Of a DNA stretch of 64,000 bases, positions 35,179 to 46,634 are shown one piece after another (positions within the stretch are counted from its first letter, which is position 1; each line of letters begins with the position of its first letter). The DNA is from Nocardia thailandica NBRC 100428 (GTDB taxonomy: Bacteria; Actinomycetota; Actinomycetes; Mycobacteriales; Mycobacteriaceae), in assembly GCF_000308795.1 (NCBI RefSeq), contig NZ_BAGK01000224.1:62001-126000 (forward strand), read 5' to 3'. The position numbers and the translations under genes were made by a program. The notes beneath the pieces are model-generated. The model was not told the DNA's origin. It made no database searches and saw only the letters and a list, made by a program, of their open reading frames with translations.

Positions 35179-37101
35179 TCACGCGTTCATCTCGTAGGCG
35201 CCCGCCAGCGACCGGGCCATGGCGTAGACGGCGTCGAAGCGCCGCGGGTCGGCGGCGGGCCGCCGCACCAGGTCCAGCGCCCGCTTCTGCTGGGCGGCGG
35301 TCGCGGTCGGCTTGCTGTGCAGGGTCAGCGCGTGCCGGGAGAAGTCGCGCACGAACCCGTCGAACAGCTGGTCGAGGACGGCGGGGTCGGTGCCCTCGAT
35401 CCCGGCCTGTTCCAGGATCAGCTGGGCATACGGCACCGCGGTGAACAGTTCGCCGACGGCGAAGAGGAAGTCGACGTCGCGCTGCTGCTCGGCGGTCGGC
35501 GGGGCGGCGGCGAGCAGGGCCTGGAAGGCACGGACCTGCTCGAGGAAGAGCGCGACGTTGGGGATGTCGGCGTACCCCTCGAACACCGGCAGCCAGTCGG
35601 CGAAGCGGATCCGGCCGAGGCCGGCGCTCGGGCCCTGGCGGAACAGGAACTCGTCGTCGGCGCTGTCGCGGCGGGTCGGCACGGGGGCGTAGGCGGCACC
35701 GGCGAATTCGCGGCGCAGCGGACCGAGGACGGCGCTCGCGCGCGGCGTCAGCCTGCGGCTCGACCAGGACAGCGCGGTCGCCACGGCCCGCGTCGCCGCG
35801 GCAGGCGCGACCGCGGCGCCGGGCAGCGAGCGCAGCGCGGCCAGCCCGGCGTCGGCGGGATGGAACATGTAGTTGGCCATGAACTTCAGCGACAGCGCCA
35901 TGTTCACGTGCACGGTGCCCTCGAGCCGGGGCAGGCCGAACAGCGCGGTCATGGCCAGCGGGAAGTACATGTCGTTCTCGAAGCCGCGCGCGGCGATCAC
36001 GTCGGCCAGGTCCTCGATGACGCGCTGGCCCTGCCGGGTCACCGACATCTTCTCGATGGCGTTGAACAGCAGGTAGCGGCGGTCCTCGTCGCCCGCGGCG
36101 CGCAGGTAGTCGATCGCCCGTTCGCTGTAGAGCTTCATGCCGAGCAGGCGGGCATAGGTGTCGGTGATCAGCGCGCGCACCTGCGGGAACTCGGTGACGC
36201 GGTGGCCGAACAGGATCCGGTTGTCGGCGTGGTCGATCGCCTCGTAGAAGGCGTGTTCGCACGCGCCGATCGCGCCGAAGCCGAGGTTGAACTTGCCGAC
36301 GTTGACGGTGTTCATGGCGGCGTGGAAGGCGTCCTCGCCGGTGTGCAGGATGTCTTCCTCGGCGACCGGGTAGTTCTCCAGATCGAAGGCGGCGACGTAG
36401 ATCTGGGAGGCGACCACGTTCTTGCGCAGCCGGTACGCCTCGTGCTGGGAGTCGGCGACGAAGAACAGGTAGCCCTCGTAGTCGGCGTCGGTCGGCTTGC
36501 CGCGCAGGGCGGCGGCGCTGTCGATGATCGGTTTGTCGGCGCGGCGGCCGAACACCGAGACCATGCGGGCCAGGTTGCCGTTGCCGATGTAGTACTTGCC
36601 GCCGGTCGCGGTGTAGCTCCCGTCGGCCTGGGGGTCGACGATCATGTCGGTGGAGTACACGTCGGCGCCGTGCGCCCGTTCGGACAGGCCGAAGGCGAAG
36701 ATCTCGCCCGCGTCGAGCTGGGCCGCGGCCTTGCGCTTGGCGGCGGTGTTGCGGCTCTGCCAGATCGGGCCGAGGCCGAGGATGGTGACCTGCCAGACGT
36801 ACCAGTAGGTCATGCCGTAGAAGCCGAAGATCTCGCTGAGCATGGCGTTGCGGGCGGTGTCCCAGCGCTTGTCCGGGTCGCCCGCGGCGAACTCGGCGGG
36901 CGTCAGGAAGGTGGCGAACAGTCGCTCCCGGCGCACGAACTCGACGAACTCGGCGGGCCATACCCGCTCGTGGTCGTCGCGGATCAGCTGCTTCTTGCCG
37001 CGGGTCTCGAACCACTCGACGACCTTGCGCAGCAACTCGCGCGTGGCCGGATCGAACTGCGCGAAGTCGCTGTTCTTCGGGTGGAACAGGGCCTGGGTCA
37101 T
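35179..37101 (-). CDS. Large acyl-CoA dehydrogenase/oxidase family protein
   Basis: 640 residues, longer than a standard 380-residue acyl-CoA dehydrogenase. The ACAD middle domain is visible (FAFGLSERAHGADVYSTDM, then GKYYIGNGNLARMVSVFG), followed by the C-terminal helical domain and an extra 200 residues. It probably oxidises a fatty acyl- or related acyl-CoA using FAD. ATG 37101 has AAGGAG at 6 nt; the longer frame to 37137 lacks one. The gene is divergent from a TetR gene, with strong palindromes between them. Confidence 0.82.
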   Translation of the reverse strand: MTQALFHPKNSDFAQFDPATRELLRKVVEWFETRGKKQLIRDDHERVWPAEFVEFVRRERLFATFLTPAEFAAGDPDKRWDTARNAMLSEIFGFYGMTYWYVWQVTILGLGPIWQSRNTAAKRKAAAQLDAGEIFAFGLSERAHGADVYSTDMIVDPQADGSYTATGGKYYIGNGNLARMVSVFGRRADKPIIDSAAALRGKPTDADYEGYLFFVADSQHEAYRLRKNVVASQIYVAAFDLENYPVAEEDILHTGEDAFHAAMNTVNVGKFNLGFGAIGACEHAFYEAIDHADNRILFGHRVTEFPQVRALITDTYARLLGMKLYSERAIDYLRAAGDEDRRYLLFNAIEKMSVTRQGQRVIEDLADVIAARGFENDMYFPLAMTALFGLPRLEGTVHVNMALSLKFMANYMFHPADAGLAALRSLPGAAVAPAAATRAVATALSWSSRRLTPRASAVLGPLRREFAGAAYAPVPTRRDSADDEFLFRQGPSAGLGRIRFADWLPVFEGYADIPNVALFLEQVRAFQALLAAAPPTAEQQRDVDFLFAVGELFTAVPYAQLILEQAGIEGTDPAVLDQLFDGFVRDFSRHALTLHSKPTATAAQQKRALDLVRRPAADPRRFDAVYAMARSLAGAYEMNA

Positions 37102-37142
37102 CGTCGACTCCTTCGAGGCGGAGGCCGCGGTGCGCAACCTTC

Positions 37143-37183
37143 CTACATCAATGTAGCAACTATTCCTACACTACGGTAGGAAT
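37143..37183. promoter_or_regulatory. Palindromes between TetR and acyl-CoA dehydrogenase genes
   Basis: CTACAT-CA-ATGTAG (37143-37156) is a perfect palindrome. ATTCCTAC-N6-GTAGGAAT (37162-37183) has perfect 8-bp arms. Both carry CTAC/GTAG half-sites. Position between divergent genes suggests the operator of the TetR at 37211. Confidence 0.7.
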
Positions 37184-37210
37184 GTGTGCCGCATTGCTAT
37201 GGTGGAGGTC

Positions 37211-37837
37211 ATGGGTAGCGAGACCGCCGTGGCACGGCGACGACGAGCCGCACACCTGGGTCCGGAACGCCGCCGCCCGCAGGTGCTGGACGCGGCGCTG
37301 GCCATCGCCGTCGAGGATGGGATCGCCGCGGTGACCATGGGGGCCGTCGCCGAACGCATGGGCGTGACGAGGCCGGTCGTCTACGCCTGCTTCCCCGACC
37401 GCGTCCAGATGATCGACGCCCTGCTCGAGCGGGAGGAGACCTACCTCATCTCCGGCGTCCTCGAGGTGCTCCCGCCGCGCACCACCGACGCCGACGAGAC
37501 CGTCTTCGTCGAGGGCTTCCGCGCGCTGCTGCACCAGGCCGCGGCCCGGCCCGACGCGTGGCGACTGGTCTACGGCAACCCCGACCCGGCGGTGGCGGGC
37601 TCCTTCGGCCGCGGCCGCACCCTGGCCGTCGCCCGCTGTACCGCGCTGCTGCGGCCGACCCTGCACGCGTGGGGCACCGCCGACGCCGAGCGCAAACTGC
37701 CCGCACTCGTCGAACTGTGGGTCTCCGCGGGCGAGAGCGCGGTCCGCACCCTGCTGGCCGACGAGGGCGGGTGGACCCCCGACGAACTCGGCGAATTCGT
37801 CGGCGCGGCCGTCTTCCGCGCGTTGCGCTCGGCCTGA
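37211..37837 (+). CDS. TetR family transcriptional regulator
   Basis: About 208 residues. The HTH is at residues 20-65 (ITMGAVAERMGVTRPVVYACFPDR type), with a helical C-terminal domain. In-frame starts exist at 37184 (GTG), 37199 (ATG) and 37211 (ATG). I chose 37211 because TATGGT (37198-37203) lies 7 nt before it, which fits a leaderless mRNA. It is divergent from the acyl-CoA dehydrogenase/MpaB pair and probably represses it and itself. The homogentisate dioxygenase gene follows after 48 bp. Confidence 0.85.
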   Translation: MGSETAVARRRRAAHLGPERRRPQVLDAALAIAVEDGIAAVTMGAVAERMGVTRPVVYACFPDRVQMIDALLEREETYLISGVLEVLPPRTTDADETVFVEGFRALLHQAAARPDAWRLVYGNPDPAVAGSFGRGRTLAVARCTALLRPTLHAWGTADAERKLPALVELWVSAGESAVRTLLADEGGWTPDELGEFVGAAVFRALRSA

Positions 37838-37885
37838 GGCATAGCATGGAGTGAGCTGTCCGACCGGTTCGCGGGAGGTGTGCTC

Positions 37886-39090
37886 ATGACGTTCTATCGC
37901 CGGGTTGGCTCGGTGCCGCCGAAACGGCACACGCAGCATCGCGACGCCCACGGCGCCCTCTACTACGAGGAGCTGATGGGCGAGGAGGGCTTCTCCGGCG
38001 ACTCGTCGCTGCTCTACCACCGCGGCCTGCCGCCGGGCATCGTCGACTCGACGGTCTGGGAGCTGCCCGACCAGTCCACCGTGGCCAATCACCCGCTGCG
38101 GCACCGGCATCTGCGGCTGCACCGGCTCTTCCCCGGCGACACCCCGGACGACACCGACCCCGTGACCGGCCGCAGGCTGCTGCTGGCCAACAGCGACGTG
38201 CGGCTGGCCTACGTGGCGGCCCGGCGGCCGTCCCCGCTGTACCGCAACGCCATCGGCGACGAGCTGGTCTACGTGGAATCCGGTGCGGCCGTGCTCGAGT
38301 CGGTGTTCGGCACGCTGTCCGTGCACCGGGGACACCAGGTCGTCGTGCCCCGCGCGACCACCCACCGCTGGCTGCCGGCCGGACCGGAACCGTTGCGCGC
38401 CTATGTCATCGAGGCGTCGAGCCATCTGACGCCGCCGAAGCGGTACCTGTCGCGGTTCGGGCAGCTGCTGGAGAACGCGCCCTACTGCGAGCGGGACCTG
38501 CTCGGGCCGTCCGAGCCGCTGCTCGCCGAGGGGGAGAACGTCGAAGTGCTGGTCAAACACCGGCCGGCCGGGCACGTCGTCGGCACCCGGATGGTCTACG
38601 CGACACACCCGTTCGACGTGGTCGGCTGGGACGGCTGCCTGTACCCGTACGCCCTCGACATCGCCGACTTCGAGCCGATCACCGGCCGCGTGCACCAGCC
38701 GCCGCCGGTCCACCAGGTGTTCGAGGGGGTGAACTTCGTGGTCTGCGACTTCGTGCCGCGCAAGGTCGACTACCACCCGCTGTCGATCCCGGTGCCCTAC
38801 TACCACTCCAATGTCGACTCCGACGAGATCATGTTCTACTGCGGCGGGAACTACGAGGCGCGCAAGGGGTCCGGCATCGAGCAGGGCTCGGTGTCGGTGC
38901 ACCCCGGCGGGTACGCGCACGGCCCGCAGCCGGGCGCCTACGAGCGCAGCATCGGCGTGGAGTTCTTCGACGAACTGGCCGTCATGGTCGACACCTTCCG
39001 TCCGCTCGGGCTCGGCGAGGGCGCGCTGGCCTGCGAGGATCCGGCCTACGCCTGGACCTGGGCGGGACGCGACCCTGGCACGGGGCACGC

Positions 39091-39094
<4 letters not shown>
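37886..39094 (+). CDS. hmgA: Homogentisate 1,2-dioxygenase
   Basis: 402 residues, the shorter bacterial form. It opens the homogentisate ring with iron in tyrosine and phenylalanine breakdown. Cupin-fold motifs include YRNAIGDELVYVESG, VVVPRATTHRW, THPFDVVGWDGCLYPYALDI and, near the C-terminus, SVHPGGYAHGPQPGAYE, where the iron-binding His residues lie. ATG 37886 has GGGAGG 8 nt upstream. Its stop overlaps the fahA start by 4 bp (ATGA). Confidence 0.93.
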
Positions 39095-40275
<1,181 letters not shown>

Positions 40276-40303
40276 AAGAAGATCGGAAAAAGATTCGCGC
40301 CGG

Positions 40304-40332
40304 TGTCGATCGACCGGGTGTCCCGTTCGACC
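40304..40332 (+). promoter_or_regulatory. ECF42-type promoter before the YCII gene
   Basis: TGTCGA (40304-40309), 18 nt, then CGACC (40328-40332). This matches the ECF42 target pattern of TGTCGA at -35 and CGA/TC at -10. It lies 50 bp before the YCII/DGPF gene, which has AAGGAG before its ATG. Confidence 0.65.
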
Positions 40333-40382
40333 CAGTGGTGAGAGGGTCCACACGGGACCACCGACAACGCAAGGAGCAGACG

Positions 40383-40802
40383 ATGAAGTACATGCTGATC
40401 ATGCGCGCCACCGACGAGTCCTGGGCCGCCCTCGGCGAGATCCCGTTCGAGACCATGATCGAGACCATGGGCCGCTACAACGACGAACTCATCCGCGCGG
40501 GCGTGCTGGTCGCCGCCGAGGGGCTGGAGGACGCGGCCGAGACCGTGGTCATCGACCATTCGTCCGAGACCCCGGTCGTCACCGACGGCCCGTACGGCGA
40601 GACCAAGGAACTGTTCGGCGGCTTCTACATCCTCGACGTCGCCTCCAAGGAGGAGGCGGTGGAATGGGCCAAGCGCGCCCCGATCAACGGCCCCGGGGTC
40701 AAGACCGAGATCCGGCGGGTGACCTCGATCGACGAGTTCCCCCAGGACAACGAGTGGATCAAGCGGGAGCGGGCCTGGCGCGAGGCCACCGGCCAGCTCT
40801 GA
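40383..40802 (+). CDS. YCII/DGPF-domain protein
   Basis: 139 residues of the YCII-related fold. It starts MKYMLIMRATDESWA and carries the DGPYGETKELFGGFYI stretch, the DGPF signature with Tyr in place of Phe. Biochemical role unknown; such proteins are standard partners and targets of ECF42 sigma factors, and an ECF42 gene follows 9 bp downstream. Confidence 0.92.
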   Translation: MKYMLIMRATDESWAALGEIPFETMIETMGRYNDELIRAGVLVAAEGLEDAAETVVIDHSSETPVVTDGPYGETKELFGGFYILDVASKEEAVEWAKRAPINGPGVKTEIRRVTSIDEFPQDNEWIKRERAWREATGQL

Positions 40803-40811
40803 GCCGGGCCG

Positions 40812-42098
40812 ATGCGTGAGCAGCACAGCGGGCGCGCCGCGGTCGCCGCGGTGTGGCGGATCGAATCCGCAAGGATCGTCGGCGCGCTCGCCCGCTACAC
40901 CGGCGACTTCGCCTTCGCCGAGGACGTGGCCCAGGAGGCCCTGGCCGACGCCCTGGTGACCTGGCCGCGCGAGGGCGTCCCCGCCAACCCGGCCGGGTGG
41001 CTGCTCACCGTCGGGCGGCGGCGCGCCGTCGACGCGTTCCGCCGCCGGGCCGCGCTCGACGAGCGGTACGCCGCCTTCGCCCACGGTCTCGGCGAGGGCG
41101 GCGCGTACTCCGGCGGCGCCCCCGTCGACGACGACGGGGACCTGCCGTGGGATCCGGACCAGATCGACGACGATGTCGCGGCCCTGATCTTCACCGCTTG
41201 TCATCCGGTGCTGTCGAAGGAGGCGCGGGTCGCGCTGACCCTGCGGGTCGTCGGCGGCCTCACCAGCGACGAGATCGCCCGCGCCTTCCTCGTCCCGACG
41301 GCGACCGTGCAGGCACGGATCACCCGGGCCAAGAAGACGCTGGCCGCGGCGCGGGTGCCGTTCGCGGTGCCGCCCGCCGACCAGCGCGGCGAGCGGTTCG
41401 GGTCGGTGCTCAGCGTCGTCTACCTGATCTTCACCGAGGGCGCGGCCGCCGGCACCGGCCCGGGACCCATCCGGCTCGACCTGGCGACCGAGGCGCAGCG
41501 GCTGGCCCGCGTGCTCGCCCGCCTCGCCCCCGACGAACCCGAGGCGAACGGCCTGCTCGCCCTTCTCGAGCTCACCGCCGCGCGTTTCCCGGCGCGCACC
41601 GCCGCCGACGGCACCCCGGTCCTGCTCGAACAGCAGGACCGGCGCCGCTGGGATCGCGCCGCCATCGCCCGCGGCCGGGCCGCCCTGGCCCGCGCCGAGG
41701 CGGCCGGACGCGGCCTCGGCGCCTACGGCCTGCAGGCCGCCATCGCCGAATGCCACGCGGTCGCCCCCTCGGTCGCGGCGACCGACTGGGACCGGATCGT
41801 GCTGCTCTACGAGGCGCTCGGGCGGCTCGCGCCGTCGCCGGTGGTCGAGCTCAATCGCGTGGTCGCGGTGTCCATGGCCCGCGGGCCGGCGGCGGCGCTG
41901 CCGCTGGCCGACGAACTGGAGCGCTCGGGCGCCCTGGACGGCTCGCATCTGCTGCCGACCGTGCGCGGCGAACTGCTCACCCGCCTCGGCCGCACCGCGG
42001 CGGCCCGCGCCGAGCTGGAACGGGCCCTCGACCTGTGCCGCGGCGAGAGCGAACGCACGGTCCTGCGGCGCAAGCTCGCCGCCCTGCCTGCGGACTGA
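40812..42098 (+). CDS. ECF42-type RNA polymerase sigma factor
   Basis: 428 residues, much longer than a usual ECF sigma. Region 2 is at about 15-80 (DFAFAEDVAQEALADAL), region 4 at about 125-180 (LTSDEIARAFLVPTATVQARITRAKK). A long helical C-terminal extension with repeat-like segments (about 200-428) is typical of ECF42 (DUF6596/TPR-like) and is needed for activity in studied members. There is no anti-sigma gene. It probably transcribes the YCII gene, and through it itself, from the TGTCGA promoter upstream. Confidence 0.92.
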   Translation: MREQHSGRAAVAAVWRIESARIVGALARYTGDFAFAEDVAQEALADALVTWPREGVPANPAGWLLTVGRRRAVDAFRRRAALDERYAAFAHGLGEGGAYSGGAPVDDDGDLPWDPDQIDDDVAALIFTACHPVLSKEARVALTLRVVGGLTSDEIARAFLVPTATVQARITRAKKTLAAARVPFAVPPADQRGERFGSVLSVVYLIFTEGAAAGTGPGPIRLDLATEAQRLARVLARLAPDEPEANGLLALLELTAARFPARTAADGTPVLLEQQDRRRWDRAAIARGRAALARAEAAGRGLGAYGLQAAIAECHAVAPSVAATDWDRIVLLYEALGRLAPSPVVELNRVVAVSMARGPAAALPLADELERSGALDGSHLLPTVRGELLTRLGRTAAARAELERALDLCRGESERTVLRRKLAALPAD

Positions 42099-42277
42099 GC
42101 GGACCGCCCGCTCCCGCCCTGTGCCGGTCGTCACAACCGGGCCCCGGTGATAGCGCGGCGGCCTCCACCGGTGGTCGGAGGCGGTGGGGAATGAAGGTCC
42201 TCCCCCGGGCGGTGTCGAGGGTGCTCGCCGCCGGGCTACCGTGAATTCGCCGATTCCCCGAGAGAAAGCCACCCTCG

Positions 42278-44539
42278 ATGCTGTCGACACTGGCCCGTAC
42301 CGCCGTCGCCCGGCCGCGGGTGGTCCTGCTCACCGCGCTGGCCCTGATGGTGCTGTGCGGCGCGTTCGGCGCCACCGTGCAGTCCCACATGAAGTCCGGC
42401 GGCTTCGTCACCGCCGACCTCGACTCCGTCCGGGCGAGCCAGTACCTGAGCGAGCATTTCCCCGGCAGCCAGCCCAATTACGTCCTCGTGGTCACCGCAC
42501 CCGGCGGCGCCGACTCCCCCGAGGCGAGGGCCGCGGGCGAGGACGCCGCCGCCGTGCTGCGCGCCCATCCGGAAGTCAGTGGGATGCAGTCGTATTGGTC
42601 GGCGCGGCCCGACCTGCGGCAGGCACTGCGCAGCACCGACGGCCGGCGCGCGCTGATCCTGGCGCGCATCGAGGGCGACGACGCGCAGTTGCCCGAGCGC
42701 GCCGACGCGATCAGCGAGGAGGTGACCCGCGAGGGTCCGGTGAGCATCCGGGCGGGCGGGCTCGGCGCCACCTTCTCCGACATCAACATCCAGATCAGCA
42801 AGGACCTGGTCGTCGCGGAGGCCATCGCCGTTCCGGTCACCGGCCTGCTGCTGGCGCTGGTGTTCGGCAGCCTGGTCGCGGCCGCCCTGCCGATCGCCAT
42901 CGGCCTGTTCGCCATCGCGGCCGCGCTCGGCATCCTGCGGGCGCTCACCGCGCTGACCGACGTGTCGGTGTTCGCGCTGAACATGACCACCGCGCTCGGG
43001 CTGGCGCTGGCCATCGACTACAGCCTGTTCATCGTCAGCCGCTACCGCGAGGAGCGGGAGAACGGTCTCTCCGCCGAGGCGGCGGTGCTGAGGTCCATCG
43101 CGACCGCGGGCCGGACGGTCGTCTACTCGGCGCTGGTCGTCGCCCTGTCGCTGTCGGCGCTGCTGGTGTTCCCGCAGTACTTCTTCAAGTCCTTCGCCTA
43201 CGCGGGCATCGCGGTCGTCGCCGCGGCGACGACGCTCGCGGCGGTGCTTGTGCTGCCCGCCTGCCTGATCCTGGTCGGCGACCGGATCGACGCGGGCGAC
43301 CTGCGCACCCCGCTGCGCCGGCTGCTGCGGATGCCGCCGCGCCGGGAGAAGCAGCCACAGGAGACCTTCTGGTACCGCCTGGTCAAGGGGGTCATGCGCC
43401 GCCCGGTGCCGGTCGCGGTGGTCACCACGGCCTTCCTGCTGCTGCTCGGCGCGCCGTTCCTCGGCGTGCAATTCGGGTATCCGGACGACCGCGCGCTGCC
43501 GCCCGGCGTGGCCAGCCGCGATGTCGGCGACATCCTGCGCTCGGAATTCCAGGCCGACATGGCCTCCAGCGCGACCGTGGTCCTGCCCGGGTTCGCCGGC
43601 TCTCCCGCCGACCTCGGCGCCTACGCCGACGCCCTGTCCAGGGTCCCCGACGTGCCCGCGGTGCTGTCCAGCGAGGGCGTCTACCGCAACGGCCTGAAGA
43701 TCGCCGCCGGGGTGCCCGAGATGCGGGCCGCCGACGGCGCCTACCTGACCGTCGCCACCGGGCTCGATCCGTACTCCGACGCGGGCGGCCACCAGCTCGA
43801 CGCCGTCCGCGCGGTCCCCGCCCCCGGTGGGGCGCTGATCACCGGGCCCGCCGCCCTCAACCAGGACTCGGTCGAGGCGATCACCGGCCGCCTGCCGCTG
43901 GCGGGCGCGCTCATCGCGATCACCACGCTGGTGCTGCTGTTCCTGTTCACCGGCAGCGTGGTGCTGCCGGTGAAGGCGCTGGCGCTCAACATCATGTCGC
44001 TGACGGCGACCTTCGGCGCCATGGTGTGGATCTTCCAGGACGGGCACCTGTCGGGTCTGCTCGGTTTCACCCCGACCGGCACGCTCAATCTGGCCATGCC
44101 GATCCTGATGTTCAGCCTGGCCTTCGGCGCGTCGATGGACTACGAGGTCTTCCTGCTCTCCCGGATCCGCGAGGAATGGCTGGCCGGGCCGAAGACGACC
44201 GCGGGCAACACCGAGGCCGTGGCCATGGGCGTGGCGCGCACCGGCCGGATCTTCACCGCCGCCGCCCTGCTGATGAGCATCGTGTTCCTCGGCGTCGCCG
44301 GTTCGGGCGTGGCCATGATGAAGCTCTTCGGCCTCGGGTGCGCGCTCGCGGTGATCGCCGACGCCACCGTCATCCGCGGCCTGCTCGCCCCCGCGCTGAT
44401 GCGGCTGATGGGCGTGTGGAACTGGTGGGCGCCGAAACCGCTCGTCGCCCTGCACGACCGCTTCGGCCTGCGGGAGGGCGAGGAACCGGCGGTGCGTGAG
44501 GACGTCCGCCCGCCGCTGGCGGATTCCGCCACTCGATAG
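42278..44539 (+). CDS. MMPL-family RND transporter (copy 1)
   Basis: 753 residues with 12 membrane helices in two repeats, each preceded by a large extracytoplasmic loop. The proton-relay Asp-Tyr pairs are visible in both halves: LAIDYSLFIVSRYREE near 245 and ASMDYEVFLLSRIREEW near 625. MMPL proteins export lipids or other hydrophobic molecules with the proton gradient. It is closely similar to the gene at 46635 throughout. Tail hydrophilic. No lipid-synthesis gene is adjacent. A candidate thiC promoter begins about 22 bp after its stop. The 179-bp gap before it shows no clear regulatory site. Confidence 0.93.
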   Translation: MLSTLARTAVARPRVVLLTALALMVLCGAFGATVQSHMKSGGFVTADLDSVRASQYLSEHFPGSQPNYVLVVTAPGGADSPEARAAGEDAAAVLRAHPEVSGMQSYWSARPDLRQALRSTDGRRALILARIEGDDAQLPERADAISEEVTREGPVSIRAGGLGATFSDINIQISKDLVVAEAIAVPVTGLLLALVFGSLVAAALPIAIGLFAIAAALGILRALTALTDVSVFALNMTTALGLALAIDYSLFIVSRYREERENGLSAEAAVLRSIATAGRTVVYSALVVALSLSALLVFPQYFFKSFAYAGIAVVAAATTLAAVLVLPACLILVGDRIDAGDLRTPLRRLLRMPPRREKQPQETFWYRLVKGVMRRPVPVAVVTTAFLLLLGAPFLGVQFGYPDDRALPPGVASRDVGDILRSEFQADMASSATVVLPGFAGSPADLGAYADALSRVPDVPAVLSSEGVYRNGLKIAAGVPEMRAADGAYLTVATGLDPYSDAGGHQLDAVRAVPAPGGALITGPAALNQDSVEAITGRLPLAGALIAITTLVLLFLFTGSVVLPVKALALNIMSLTATFGAMVWIFQDGHLSGLLGFTPTGTLNLAMPILMFSLAFGASMDYEVFLLSRIREEWLAGPKTTAGNTEAVAMGVARTGRIFTAAALLMSIVFLGVAGSGVAMMKLFGLGCALAVIADATVIRGLLAPALMRLMGVWNWWAPKPLVALHDRFGLREGEEPAVREDVRPPLADSATR

Positions 44540-44560
44540 CAAGCCGCCGGGGACAAGACC

Positions 44561-44566
44561 TACACT
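44561..44566 (+). promoter_or_regulatory. Candidate -10 element for thiC transcript
   Basis: TACACT, with no good -35 at 17 nt upstream. If used, it gives a leader of about 270 nt that includes the hairpins and the TPP riboswitch. Confidence 0.35.
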
Positions 44567-44603
44567 GCAAGGCGCCACGCACGCCCCGACCTCGAGGAGG
44601 GGC

Positions 44604-44730
44604 CCGCCGCGCAGCGGCGGTTCGCGGCCGTCCCGCCGATGGGAGGCCGTTGCGCAGGCGACGAAGGAGCAAGCAACGGCCTCCCATCGGCGGGACACAC
44701 AGGCCGCGAACTCGAGCGCGTCAGCGCTCC
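44604..44730 (+). repeat. Three-hairpin structured leader with long inverted repeat
   Basis: First, CCGCCGC-GCA-GCGGCGG (44604-44620). Second, a long inverted repeat: 44631-44653 pairs perfectly over 23 bp with 44673-44695, and an outer 10-bp stem (44620-44629 with 44702-44711) extends it across an asymmetric internal loop. The 19-nt top loop contains GAAGGAG. Third, GAGCGC-GTCA-GCGCTC (44715-44730). The block ends a few bases before the TPP riboswitch. It is not a usual part of thiC leaders; it may be a palindromic repeat element or a second regulatory module. Confidence 0.75.
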
Positions 44731-44732
44731 AC

Positions 44733-44833
44733 ACAGCACGGGGGCTCGCACCAGCGGGCTGAGAGGACAGCTAGCCGTTTCGGCGCTCAGGGCTGTCGAC
44801 CGTAGAACCTGTCCGGGTAATGCCGGCGTAGGG
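44733..44833 (+). promoter_or_regulatory. TPP riboswitch (THI element)
   Basis: The conserved THI-box parts occur in order: ACGGGGGCTCG (from 44738), GGGCTGAGAGGA (near 44757), ACCGTAGAACCTG (near 44799) and CCGGGTAATGCCGGCGTAGGGA (to 44833). It ends at the ribosome-binding site GGAGGA of thiC, so thiamine pyrophosphate binding most likely blocks translation start rather than acting by termination. Confidence 0.93.
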
Positions 44834-44843
44834 AGGAAGAACC

Positions 44844-46496
<1,653 letters not shown>

Positions 46497-46508
46497 GAAG
46501 AGCTGCCG

Positions 46509-46529
46509 TCGAATAGCTTTCGTATTCGA
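46509..46529. promoter_or_regulatory. Inverted repeat between thiC and MMPL copy 2
   Basis: TCGAATA-N7-TATTCGA, perfect 7-bp arms in an AT-richer patch of an otherwise GC-rich 138-bp gap. It could be an operator for the MMPL gene; no regulator is adjacent. Confidence 0.4.
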
Positions 46530-46634
46530 TCTGCGCTACCGTTTCCGGTTCACCTGCCTGCGGGGTGGTGGGTGGACCGATAAACGGCGGGGGGCTGTGC
46601 ACGACGTCTCGCGTTCGAACTTCCGAGCAAGAGA

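Noticed and set aside
34205..37015. 936-residue minus-strand frame joining the MpaB gene to an upstream region
   Set aside because: The part above 35167 is an out-of-frame reading of the acyl-CoA dehydrogenase; a ribosome-binding site and ATG at 35167 mark the true start.
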